A stretch of 64,000 bases of DNA from assembly GCF_033807715.1 (NCBI RefSeq), contig NC_084587.1:18149017-18213016 (forward strand), in the 5' to 3' direction. The stretch is from Cololabis saira (taxonomy: Eukaryota > Chordata > Actinopteri > Beloniformes > Belonidae). The notes under the pieces were generated by a model. That model was given only the letters and a program-made list of their open reading frames with translations. It had not been told where the DNA came from and did no database searches. Of this stretch, positions 1 to 19,602 are shown one piece after another; within the stretch, counting starts at the first letter, position 1, and every line of letters begins with the position of its first letter. A program made the translations under genes and the position numbers.

Positions 1-1
1 A

Positions 2-9463
<9,462 letters not shown>

Positions 9464-11121
9464 CCTGCCAGCTCACCAGCTATAACCTGGAGGGGGTTAC
9501 AGGAACATGGATATGTGTGTCAAAAAACAACATTTATTCTACCAATCTTTTACATTTTTGTTTTCAAATGATGTTTTCAGTTGGTTGTTTTTGTTAGTGA
9601 CAAAAGGGTCAATGATTCATTGCAGAAATTCTGTCCATTCTGAAAATATCAACTTTAACTTAGGCGACATCTTCAGAATTAAAAAAGGATATGGTGAATG
9701 AAAACAGAAAAGGATTGCCTTTTTGTAATTTTCAAAGAAAAATCTGAAAATATTGTTCTCCTCTAAGTCCTCAGGGCCCTCTGCGCTACGTTTTACATGT
9801 TTCTCTCCTCAAAACCTGACTGCATCACCAGCGGTTTGCTTTCAAGGTCTACAAAACTCTGTCAATGACCCACTAATTTGAGTCAGGTATGTCGGAGCAG
9901 AAGAATATCTAAAAGACATTCAGGGCAGAAGGTCCCGAGGACCTGGATTGAAGAACACTTACGTGATACAAAGGAACTTATGTTGCTTTTATGGTCGTAA
10001 GACTTTCCCTTGTTCAGTCACTCTTAATTTTTTTTTTTTTCTGTCATTGGTATCCCCAGCCTTTTAGTCACTTCTATTATGATGTCTACTGTAACTCAGA
10101 GAGCTAGTTTCATCATTGCTGATGTGTGACATCGTGCCATCAGGCTATGAGGAGTTTTTGCAAAACGAATTGGACGGCAGTCCGAATATACTCTGGGGGG
10201 GTTTCTGTCCATGGTGGGAACAGAAGAGCACTTGATACACCGTCAAATGTAACTGACATTGTAAAATGAAAAAGCTCTTTAGCATTGCTTTAAAAATCAC
10301 CCACCATATTTCATATCATGTGCTTTTAAAAAAAATAAAATAAAAAATGTATATTGCTACATCAGTTTTTGATAACATTGCTCAGTTGAATAAATTGTAT
10401 TTTTTTACATTTGTATCCAAATCAGGTTATAAACCAGAAGATTCTGTTAGTCCGTACCTCTCCTGATATTCAACTGTTTAGCAGTTAACGATGGTTATTA
10501 TGCACTAGAAAACTAGATCTGCCTGATAATGAGGGATTTTATTATATAAAACAAGAACTGCCAAAAGAAACTTTGAAGCTGGCTCAAAAAATGTCTAATG
10601 AAGAATTTGTGACCTAAAATGTTCAACTAATACAATTTAGGACCAAGAAAATGTCTGCATGTGGGCAGCCATTCATTCTCTGTTTCAGGTGCTGTTATAT
10701 ATATTTAATATACAAAAATAACTACATTTATGTCCAAATCATAAACCAGAAAATTAGCAATATGATAAAAATACTGAAGTTATGAATGTCTCAGACATTT
10801 AAATGTGAACCGGCTGAATCTGACATTTCTGTTTAAACATTTCTCTTCTGGTACTTGCTACTAGTTGCACCGAATCACCTTTTCAAGTTCAAGTTTATTT
10901 CTAAAGCACTTTAAGGGATGACACAAAGGTGTGTGTAACTTTCTCAAAGTTTGTGAAAGATAAAAAGGGTTTAACCTTGGACAAAACCCTCAACTGGAAG
11001 AAACTAGATTTTACAACTGCATTTATTTTTTTCTCCATTTTAAAGTTAAGAGTCCAAAATTACACCAATGTTTTTTGGCAGTATTTTTGACATTTGGCTC
11101 TAGGGGTCCTAGCTCTACATA
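9464..11121. other. Region upstream of the kdm4c start codon, no gene seen
   Basis: AT-rich and without a convincing exon. Immediately 5' of the start (9464-9500) a pyrimidine tract and AG on the minus strand suggest a splice acceptor for a 5' UTR exon. The second copy of the 300-bp repeat is at 10443-10735. Confidence 0.4.
10443..10735. repeat. Dispersed ~300-bp repeat, copy 2 (partner at 7375-7665)
   Basis: Direct repeat of 7375-7665, sharing blocks such as GATATTCAA.TGTTTAGCA and AGAAACTTTGA. It differs by point changes and a short insertion near 10650. Confidence 0.8.
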
Positions 11122-11129
11122 TGAAACTT

Positions 11130-11751
11130 CAGGAGTGGAAAGTAACAAATTACATTTACTCACGTTACTGTAATTGAGTACTTTTTAGGAGTAATTTGTA
11201 ATTTTCTAAGTAGTTTTTGAAATATGTAATTTTTACTTTTACTCAAGTACATTTTGACCCAAGAATTTTACTTTGCAACATTTGAACCCCCTCACGTTAC
11301 TGAGTACAACATTTATGGTGAAAAAATTAAATGCGGGCAGAAACCAGCCACAAAAACCACAAAAACACTTGGCCAAACTTGGAAGACTTATTCGCGTTCA
11401 AACGCACAAAAGGCAACAACATTATAATGCAGTGTAAAATGTGCCTGCCCGGCAGAGCGGAGCTTTCAGCCTTCAAGACATCAACATCTAAAAAAATGTA
11501 CTCGAACAAGTGTGGATGTGTACTTTAATACGCCTCGAAGTTGATTAATTTGATTCGTGACTCATCCTTTTTTTTTGCATTAAATAACTGAAAGTAACTT
11601 TTACTCAAATTACATTTTAAATGAAGTACTTTTGTACTTTTACTCGAGTAAATTTTTAGATGAGTACTTTTACTTTTACTTTGAGTAGGATTTAAGCAAA
11701 GTAAAGATACTTTTACTCAATTACAATTTTTCAGTACTTTTTCCACCTCTG
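11130..11751. mobile_element. hAT-type non-autonomous transposon with Tol2-like ends
   Basis: Ends read CAGGAGTGGAAAGTAAC and, inverted, CAGAGGTGGAAAAAGTACTG, with many ACTCAAGTA-type subterminal motifs. A perfect 8-bp duplication, TGAAACTT, flanks it at 11122-11129 and 11752-11759. It is 622 bp and has no transposase frame. Confidence 0.85.
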
Positions 11752-12284
11752 TGAAACTTTCACCACATTGTACAATTATCCCGAGGTCTGATCAGATTTC
11801 AGACGTGGGGCTGGTGGTTTTGTCCTTTCTCCACTAGATGGAGGTAGAGACTCAACAAATGTTATGATTATTTGAACCTTGCTGTCAGGTTTTTGTGTGT
11901 CCCGTCCCATCCACCCATCCCACTCCCAACTCCGACTTTAAACACACAAAGGATCCCACTGCCCCACGTGAAACTCCACTTCAGCTCATTTTAATTAATC
12001 TCACCTCACTGCAACCCACGTGAACATGACAAATTATGTAATCCGTTAATCCGAGCCAAGGAAGAATTAGTGTTAGTTTGTTTAAGACGAAAAAGCGTAG
12101 AAAACAAAACAAACAAATGAAAATACTCTTCACACATGCATTACAGCAAGCGTTTAATAAGTGTTCCAGCCTTCCCACACGGCTGCTAAATGATTATAAA
12201 CGGGTTGAAGTGCAAGTTAATCTGGGCTTGGGTCTTAGTTTGACTATTAATACTCCAGGAGAGCGTGTGGCTGTGTTTGTCTTT

Positions 12285-12371
12285 AGGCTGATTTATGGTT
12301 CTGCGTTAAATCGACGCAGAGCCTACGGCGTAGGCTCTGCGTCGATTTAACGCAGGACCATAAATCAGGCT
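12285..12371. mobile_element. Short palindromic MITE, copy 1
   Basis: A near-perfect hairpin: GGCTGATTTATGGTTCTGCG is followed by an inverted copy ending in ACCATAAATCAGGC. Related copies are at 25744-25877 and 43049-43190, and a half copy lies near 4060-4105. Confidence 0.75.
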
Positions 12372-12949
12372 TTTGTTGTAGCCTACGTTTTGTTATGATG
12401 CCCAGCAATGGCTGCACAAGCAGCACACAAAGTCCCTTCACCCGCTTCACTACAACCTCAGGCTCATGCTTTCCCTTTCCAAACTTTACCTAAATATGAG
12501 CCCCTTCGATAGTGGAGGGGTGGGATTTAATGTTTGCAGCCAGCAGGAGAAGGAGGTTTAAATGCCCCTCGCAAGGTGGCTGCATGCAGGCCCCTTAGCT
12601 TCTCTCCCTGAGACAAATTATGCTCCAAATTACACGTGCTGGTCTCAGCAGACAGCTTTTTTTGCAATATTTGCAACAGATAAAACCAACGGGGCCGGGA
12701 CACCGTGAGCGAAATGGTGTGCAAACTTAGGTTTTACTCGAGGCTAATGGCTAGCTGTTGATAGCTCTGGCTAATTCTGCACACTTGTTACGAAATGAAA
12801 CCCCGGCTTGCTACAAGAAAAAAACGCTGGTGCAAATCCAGCTTTCAATGCATTATATATTTTTTCACCCATAAATAAAAAAACATTTATTTTTTTTACC
12901 CTGGTTTTTAGAAAAGCGGGGTCTTGTTGTTGTTAATCTCCTTCCTTGT

Positions 12950-13090
12950 TCGTCCAGCTGATTCACATGACAGCTGCTGCTGCTGCTGCTGCTGCTTCGT
13001 GCTCTGAAGAAGCGGCCGCGTTCCAAACCGCGATCACGGCCGAGCAGGACCATCCGCGCACTGCGAGAGCCGCAGATCTCGCAGGAAAGT
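12950..13090 (-). promoter_or_regulatory. CpG-rich patch with (CTG)8, candidate kdm4c promoter or 5' UTR exon
   Basis: About 90 bases (13005-13090) are dense in CpG, including a NotI-type GCGGCCGC, inside an otherwise CpG-poor AT-rich region. An uninterrupted CTG/CAG tract lies at 12970-12993. The position, about 3.5 kb upstream of the kdm4c start, suits a first non-coding exon, but no clean splice donor was identified. Confidence 0.35.
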
Positions 13091-13175
13091 CCAATAGTTG
13101 GAACGCAGCCATGGATATTGAGAATACTTTTTTTTGTTTGTTTTTATTGAACACTTGAATATTGTGTATGAAAGC

Positions 13176-14351
13176 TACGACTAGTATTAGGGCCAAACTA
13201 AGACAAAAAAAAAAAAGGAAATTACGAGAATAAAGTCGTAAAATTACGAGAATAAAGTCGTAATATTTTGAGAATAAAGTCATAATATTATATATATTAT
13301 TTATAAATATAACTTCACAAAATGCTCAATATTCCTCATTTTTACACAGGGAGAAGAGTTCTCATAAATTATATTCTCATAATATTACGACTTTATTCTC
13401 ATAATGTTACGACTTTATTCTCGCAATGTTACGACTTTATTCTCGTAATTTTACGACTTTATTCTCGTAATGTTACGACTTTATTCTCGTAATATTACGA
13501 CTTTATTCTCGTAATGTTACGACTTCTCATAATATTAAGACTTCATTCTCGTAACGACTTTATTCTATTACGACTTTATTCTCGTAATTTTACGACTTTA
13601 TTCTCATTATATTATGACTTTATTCTCGTAATTTCCAATTTTTTTGTCTTAGTTTGGCCCTAATACTCCGTCGTAGAGTATTAGGGCCAAACTAAGACAA
13701 AAAGAAAAAAAGGAAATTACGAGAATAAAGTCGTAAAATTACGAGAATAAAGTCGTAATATTTTGAGAATAAAGTCGTAATATTACGAGAATAAAGTCTA
13801 TTATATATATTATAAATATATAACTATAACTTCACAAAATGCTCAATATTCCTCATTTTTACACAGGGAGAAGAGTTCTCATAAATTATATTCTCATAAT
13901 ATTACGACTTTATTCTCATAATGTTACTACTTTATTCTCGTAATGTTACGACTTTATTCTCGTTTATGTTACGACTTTATTCTCGTAATATTACGACTTT
14001 ATTCTCGTAATATTACGACTTTAATCTCATATAACGACTTTATTCTCATAATACGACTTTATTCTATTACGACTTTATTCACGTAATTTTACGACTTTAT
14101 TCTCATTATATTATGACTTTATTCTCGTAATTTCCAATTTTTTTGTCTTAGTTTGGCCCTAATACTCCGTCGTAGAGTATTAGGGCCAAACTAAGACAAA
14201 AAAAAAAAAAAGGAAATTACGAGAATAAAGTCGTAAAATTACGAGAATAAAGTCGTAATATTTTGAGAATAAAGTCGTAATATTACGAGAATAAAGTCTA
14301 TAATATATATTATAATATTTTGTCTTAGTTTGGCCCTAATACTCCGTCGTA
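13176..14351. mobile_element. Three end-to-end copies of one TIR element
   Basis: Each copy opens with a version of AGTATTAGGGCCAAACTAAG and closes with CTTAGTTTGGCCCTAATACT followed by CCGTCGTA. Copies are 13176-13675, 13676-14174 and a 177-bp internally deleted one at 14175-14351. The interior is a foldback of GAGAATAAAGTCGTAA units on one arm and TTACGACTTTATTCTC on the other. The element at 55138-55402 has related ends. Confidence 0.8.
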
Positions 14352-14354
14352 CTA

Positions 14355-14815
14355 TTGCACCAATCAATTTCGACTTTCTATCTCATAATTCCGATTTTTT
14401 ATCTCATGATTATGACTATCTCATAATTTCAACTTTCTATCTCATAATTATGACTTTTTCTCATAATTTCGACTTTTTATCTCATAATTTCGACTTTCTA
14501 TCTCATAATTTTGACTTTTTTTCTCATAATTATGACTTTCTATCATTTTTTTTTACTTCCTCCTACTCCTTTTCGAGCATGAAGGTTTATTTCCCCTTTG
14601 ATTTTACTTAATGACTGTTTATTTATATTCTTTTTTTGTTGTTTTGTGTAATTGTTTTTTTTTTATGTATGCTCGAAATAAAGATTTCAATCAATAATTT
14701 CAACTTTCTATCTCATAATTTAGACTTTCTATCTCATAATTCCGACTTTTTATCTCATAATTTCGACTTTCTATCTCAAAATTACGAATTTTTATCTCAT
14801 AATTATGATTTATCG
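14355..14815. repeat. ~21-bp minisatellite
   Basis: Imperfect repeats of TTTCGACTTTCTATCTCATAA in two blocks (14366-14545 and 14690-14815), with a short unique stretch between. The open frames with FLSHNFDFLSHN repeats come from this array. Confidence 0.8.
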
Positions 14816-15289
14816 TGGGGATATTTTTATTTTTGAGGCTAAGTTTTCATTTTATTTTTTTCCTTTACTGGCGAAAATGGGCTTCCATAATAATATTGTA
14901 CAACTCCTTGAGGCATAGAAAACATATAAAACAGCATGTACATTTATAAGGCACACAACACATTCTGCATCACTGTAAGAGTTGCAACATTAAATGTAAC
15001 AGATACGTTGTAAAGCAAGGACATAAAAAAATGCGGGTCAAAAGAAAAAAAAATAAAAAACAACTTAATATAAAAGAAATAAATGAATAAATAAATAAAT
15101 ACATAAATACAAATATAATAATAAAATATAAGAAAAACGGTGAAAAGCAGGGGCATTAGTTATTTTCAAATATCTATAAATCTATATAGGCGTTAAGGAG
15201 TTGTTTACCATGTTTGTGTTGCATTTTTATACAGTATATGCATGTATAAATAAAGTTTGATTGATTGATTGATGTTTGTTTTTAATCAT

Positions 15290-15690
15290 TTCTAAGGCAC
15301 TGAGATGGTTGTTTATCAGGTATCTTTTAAAAGCTGAAAAGTTTGGTTTTCCGTTTCCCCATTTGCATGTATGAATAAAGAACTTGGCAAGGATAAACAG
15401 GTTATTGATAACAAAGTCACCAATTTTATCTTCGAGGGTGGTCCCAAATATAATATCCTCTTTTACCAGGGGGTTAGTTAGAAGAATTTATGTTGAGATC
15501 CAGTCTTGTAAGTCCTCCCAGAAGGTTCCAGAGTACATGCAGTAAAAGAATAGAGGGTCTGTTGTCTCAATATCATTATCACAGAAGGTACAGGATATTG
15601 AGAAGATATGCGCCTGCACACATTGCACAAAAGTTATTACTTCCACTGATACGAAATATGCATTTTTTCCCCCCTTGTTGGTTTTGATGT
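15290..15690 (-). mobile_element. L1-like LINE relic (ORF2 C-terminus)
   Basis: The minus strand translates in broken frames to DPLFFYCMYSGTFWEDLQDW and KFFIHTCKWGNGKPNF. This is the region after the Cys-His motif in L1/Tx1-type ORF2 proteins. Several frames are needed, so it is decayed. Confidence 0.55.
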
Positions 15691-15759
15691 TGTCTAAGTG
15701 TAAAATGAAATAATATGATGATTTGCAAATCTTATATCTTATAATATCTTTACTACTAC

Positions 15760-16740
15760 TAATACTACTACTACTGTCATTTAGCAGACGCTTTTATCCA
15801 AAGTGACTTACATCTAGGGTTGCCACCTCCCTGAAAAATAAATAAGGGACACCTTATCGGCAGGGCTGGCCAACCTGATTGCCTTCACCTTTCCTGGCGA
15901 GGTGAATTTTTTTAGCCCCTTTTTTTGTGAGTGAAACGATTTTTTAACTATTTGACTCGAACCTGAATTGAATAAGATACATATTTTTGAATGCCATGAA
16001 CACATGGAAAACAAATTATTATCCAACAATTCACTTTAATACAAAATAACAAAATTAACTGAATAAAATAAGTATCTTTCTTAAACAGAAACCTGTCCTG
16101 CTTAACTTAAAATTGCATACATTAATATAGAAAGAAAGCATAACATCCATTCTGTAATGGTGCACATTTTTAGTGCAATAACAAAAGCGCAAACAGAAAG
16201 TCTGTAGAAAACTTGTAAACATATTTCTGCCACAAAGGTCATGACTTTAGACATTTTTGTGAACGATAATATCACACAAGACGGAAATCAAATTGCAGAA
16301 AGTTTTAATTCTTAATTTGTAGGGTCAGTACAGACTCTGCAACAGAGCTTCCTAAGGGGACTGTGTAGTTCCAAACAGGTCGGCTGAGGGAGCATGACAC
16401 ATATCTTTAATTTAAAAGAAATTTAAAATGATCGTTGAGAGAGAGTCAAGTGTGTGACCATCTGCTCTGACAATGCAATGTATTTTAATTTTATTGTATG
16501 TTACAATTTATTGTATACAATGTATTTTATGAATAGGTATAGTGCTGTTTTTAATGCATTTTAACTGTTGTGCTCATGTTACCTGCCCCAGGGACTACGG
16601 ATGAAAATCAGCCAACTTGGCTAAACTGGCATATTTACAGAAATGTTTATTAATGTGCATTGTCTCTGTATATTTTAAACCAATAAACAAACAAACCCAT
16701 TTGTCAATCCATGCAGACCACTCCATAGAAAAGGGTGAAT
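15760..16740. other. Repeat fragments, no gene seen
   Basis: Begins with a CATTTAGCAGACGCTTTTAT-type sequence that I associate with a common fish repeat. AT-rich unique-looking DNA without long frames follows. Confidence 0.35.
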
Positions 16741-16744
16741 GCTA

Positions 16745-17310
16745 CTACGGAATCAGAAAGAGTATTTAGCAGAGTCCAGACTCCGAAAGACCTCAGTCTC
16801 CTCAGCAGGTGGAGTCGGCTCTGGCCCTTCATGTGCAAGACGTCTGCGTTTGTGGTCCAGTCCAGTTTACTGTTGAGGTGAACACCCAGGTAGGCCTACT
16901 TGTAAGAGTCTACTGTCTCCATGTCATATCCCTCGATGTTCACTGGTGTGATGGGGGGGGTGCCTTCCTCCTGGAGTGATGACACCCCCACCCCCTGTAT
17001 ACCTGCATGTTCCCGTCTGATATGCATCAGATGATGCCGTAATATCTGAGAACTTTTGTAAGTGGCAATGGTCCGAGTGGTATCTGAAGTCTGAAGTGTA
17101 CAGGCTAAACAGGAAGGGTGAGAGAACGGTCCCCTGCGGCGCCCCCGTACTACAGACTACCACATCAGACACATAGTCATGGAGCCTGACATACTGTGCT
17201 CTGTTGGTCAGGTGGTCAATGGTCCCTGCAGTCAGCTGCTCGACCACTCCGGCTCCCTCCAGCTTCCCTCTCAGTGAAACCACTAGATGGTGTTGAAAGC
17301 ACTGGAGAAG
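16745..17310 (-). mobile_element. LINE reverse-transcriptase relic
   Basis: The minus strand encodes STGAPQGTVLSPFLFSLYTS, the conserved palm-region motif, then CHLQKFSDITA, where the catalytic ADD is changed to SDI. Downstream frames are broken. A degenerate LINE fragment. Confidence 0.7.
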
Positions 17311-17639
17311 TCAAAAAACATGACATACACAGTGTTTCCTGTCTGCTCCAGGATGGAAGCTGGGGGGTGGGGGAGATGGTTTATGGCCCAGAGTCAAATC
17401 TACTGAAAAACAAATTCAGGTTGTTAGCCCACCCCTTGAATCTGAACCCAAGTGCACAGTGTTGCTTTGAGGCAGCAAACCAAAAAACATGTTTTATGAT
17501 AGAAAGGCTTCAAATGATTCAAAATGCTTCTTAAAATGTTAATTCACATTATATTTTATTAGAATCAGGCCAACGCATAGTCAGAGCTCAGGGGGCCGTC
17601 CTCCGGGCTGGGCAGACCGGCAAGACAGTTCGGGAGGCC

Positions 17640-18000
17640 GCCCTCGGGGCCATGGCCTGGGCTGTGGCAGCGACCAAGGGCTGGGCTGTGGCAGCGACCA
17701 AGGGCTGGGCTCTGGCAGCGACCAAGGCCTGGGCTGTGGCAGTGACCAAGGGCTGGGCTGTGGCAGCGACCAAGGCCTGGGCTGTGGCAGCGACCAAGGC
17801 CTGGGCTGTGGCAGCAACCAAGGCCTGGGCTGTGGCAGCAACCAAGGGCTGGGCTGTGGCAGCGACCAAGGCCTGGGCTCTGGCAGCGGAACTTGGCTTG
17901 GGCTGTGGCAGCAACCAAGGCCTGGGCTGTGGCAGCGGAACTTGGCTTGGGCGTGGAACTTGGCATGGGTGTGGAACTTGGCCTGGGCGTGGAACTTAGA
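17640..18000. repeat. 24-bp GC-rich minisatellite
   Basis: About ten copies of GGGCTGTGGCAGCGACCAAG-type units (17650-17900) and then a shorter unit based on GTGGAACTTGGC (17930-18000). It stays open in most frames because the unit is a multiple of three. I see no evidence that it is coding. Confidence 0.85.
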
Positions 18001-18051
18001 GTCCGAGGGGCCGGCTTCGGGGGACACCGAGTCCTCCAGTGGTAAGGATAC

Positions 18052-19386
18052 TGTGGCAGGGTGGGTGCCACGGGGGCCCGACCGAAGGACGGAGAGACAG
18101 AGTTTTGTGCAGACCCTTTTTATTTCTCACAAACCACCCACATGTGCACAAGCATCACACACAGCTTCTCCGAACCCTTTGCTGCTGTCCAGCTCTGCCT
18201 TATAAAGGCAGGCCGGGTGGAGGCGTGGCAGCCACTCAGGTGGATGGGACACAGGTGCGTGTCCCGTCAACCTCTCCACCCGGCCACACACCCCCAATGC
18301 CAATCTCGAGCCGGGGTCCGTCCGGAACGAGCCTACTCCCCCCCCCCGCCCCCTCGGAGCGGGAGAGGAAGCCCGGAACCCTCCGGGCTTCCTGGTCGGG
18401 GGGTCGTCCCTGGCGTCGGCCTGACCAGCGCAACGGTCGGGGGGGTCGCCCCCGGCGTCGGACCGCCCGCCGTGGAAGACGCTCTCGGGGCCGGGCCCAT
18501 GGTGGCCTCGGGCCACACGGTGCGTCCACGACCGCGTCCCTCACGGCGCAGCCCCGTTCTGGAGCTGGTGCGTCCCGGACCACGCCCTCCTTTGTGACGC
18601 AGCCCTGCGCCGGCTGCTGGTCCGCCTCCAGGACCGCCTCTTCCACCACACTCTGCTCTGGCCGCAGGTCCGGCCCCGTCTCCGCGGGACCCGCCGTCGC
18701 GGGCGGCTGCGCCTCCGCAGCCGCATCCCCAGCCAACTCCGCCTCCCCCTCCGTCTCCGCCGCTGACTCCATCCCAGGAGCCGTCGTCTGGCGGCCCGCA
18801 GCTTCTGCCTCGCGGCCCCTAAGCTGCGCGACCAGCGCTGCCGCGGCGAACCTCAGACGGGGTGCAGGGATGGGTCGCTCCGTCGGTCCCGCCGTCTCGG
18901 GAGCCGTCGCCTGGCCGCCCGCAGCTCCTGCCTCCCGGCCGCTGAGCTGCGGCGCTGGCATCTCCTCCTGCGCTGCTGGCACCGGGGTGGGTCTCCCCGC
19001 GGCCACGAGCGCCTCCATCGCGGCCAGCTGCCGCTCGCCCTGGTCGCGGAACATGGCCGTCATGCCCGCCATGGCCTGGGCGAGCGCGTCCAGGGCCCGC
19101 TCCATGCCTCCCCTCGTCCGTCCTTCGAAGCCCCACGTTGGGCGCCAGATGTGGCAGGGTGGGTGCCACGGGGGCCCGACCGAAGGACGGAGAGACAGAG
19201 TTTTGTGCAGACACTTTTTATTTCTCACAAACCACCCACATGTGCACAAGCATCACACACAGCTTCTCCGAACCCTTTGCTGCTGTCCAGCTCTGCCTTA
19301 TAAAGGCAGGCCGGGTGGAGGCGTGGCAGCCACTCAGGTGGATGGGACACAGGTGCGTGTCCCGTCAACCTCTCCACCCGGCCACA
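18052..19386 (-). mobile_element. Complete non-autonomous LTR retrotransposon
   Basis: Two 237-bp direct repeats (18052-18288 and 19150-19386) start TGTGGC and end GCCACA and differ at one position that I can see. A perfect 5-bp duplication, GATAC, lies outside (18047-18051 and 19387-19391). On the minus strand the 5' LTR is 19150-19386. Two bases after it comes TGGCGCCCAACGTGGGGC (19130-19147), which matches the classic tRNA-Lys1,2 primer-binding site. A G-rich tract (18289-18297) precedes the 3' LTR. Each LTR carries TTTATAA and AATAAA signals. The interior is only 861 bp, so there is no room for pol. Confidence 0.93.
18236..19105 (-). CDS. Gag-like or degenerate ORF of the LTR retrotransposon
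   Basis: A 289-codon frame starts at the ATG at 19105, about 25 bp inside the primer-binding site, and runs into the 3' LTR. The N-terminus (MERALDALAQAMAGM) looks helical, as in many LTR-element Gag proteins. The rest is Ala/Pro/Arg/Glu-rich and low complexity. No CCHC knuckle, protease or polymerase motif is visible. The interior is very GC-rich, so the long frame may be partly compositional. Confidence 0.4.
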   Translation of the reverse strand: MERALDALAQAMAGMTAMFRDQGERQLAAMEALVAAGRPTPVPAAQEEMPAPQLSGREAGAAGGQATAPETAGPTERPIPAPRLRFAAAALVAQLRGREAEAAGRQTTAPGMESAAETEGEAELAGDAAAEAQPPATAGPAETGPDLRPEQSVVEEAVLEADQQPAQGCVTKEGVVRDAPAPERGCAVRDAVVDAPCGPRPPWARPRERLPRRAVRRRGRPPRPLRWSGRRQGRPPDQEARRVPGFLSRSEGAGGGSRLVPDGPRLEIGIGGVWPGGEVDGTRTCVPST

Positions 19387-19565
19387 GATACAAAATTGTA
19401 TTTTTTTTGGTTTTTTTCAGTGCAAGAAACTGGGGCACCCGGAGAAAACCCAGATTCACACCGAGAGAGCTTCTAAACTGCAATCATCAATCTATAGGGC
19501 TTGAATTCAGTTAAAAATGTGGTAAAAAACAATTTGTGCCCTGTAAATACTAACCAGGTTTGCTT
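19387..19565. repeat. Direct repeat A (partner at 23690-23885)
   Basis: Shares GGATACAAAATT, TTCTAAACTGC and ACAATTTGTGCCCTGT with 23690-23885 in the same orientation. The left flank of the LTR element (GTGGTAAGGATAC, 18039-18051) continues the match, so the 23.7-kb copy represents the uninterrupted target. Confidence 0.75.
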
Positions 19566-19602
19566 CCAGCTGATAAAAGAAACAAGTGGGGAGGAATAAT
19601 GG

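Noticed and set aside
12946..13283. Frames with poly-Ala or poly-Ser around 12.97 kb
   Set aside because: Caused by the CTG repeat; no support for an exon in those frames.
13176..14815. CRISPR-like appearance of regular repeats
   Set aside because: No unique spacers of constant length, no cas genes, and the genome is vertebrate; explained by TIR elements and a minisatellite.
17565..18071. Frames with LGRCHSPGLGRCHSP or AWAVAATKG repeats
   Set aside because: Produced by the 24-bp minisatellite; no start context, splice site or conserved neighbour supports a gene.
18039..19514. 491-codon plus-strand frame
   Set aside because: Antisense to the LTR retrotransposon, spans both LTRs and is explained by high GC content; no motif.
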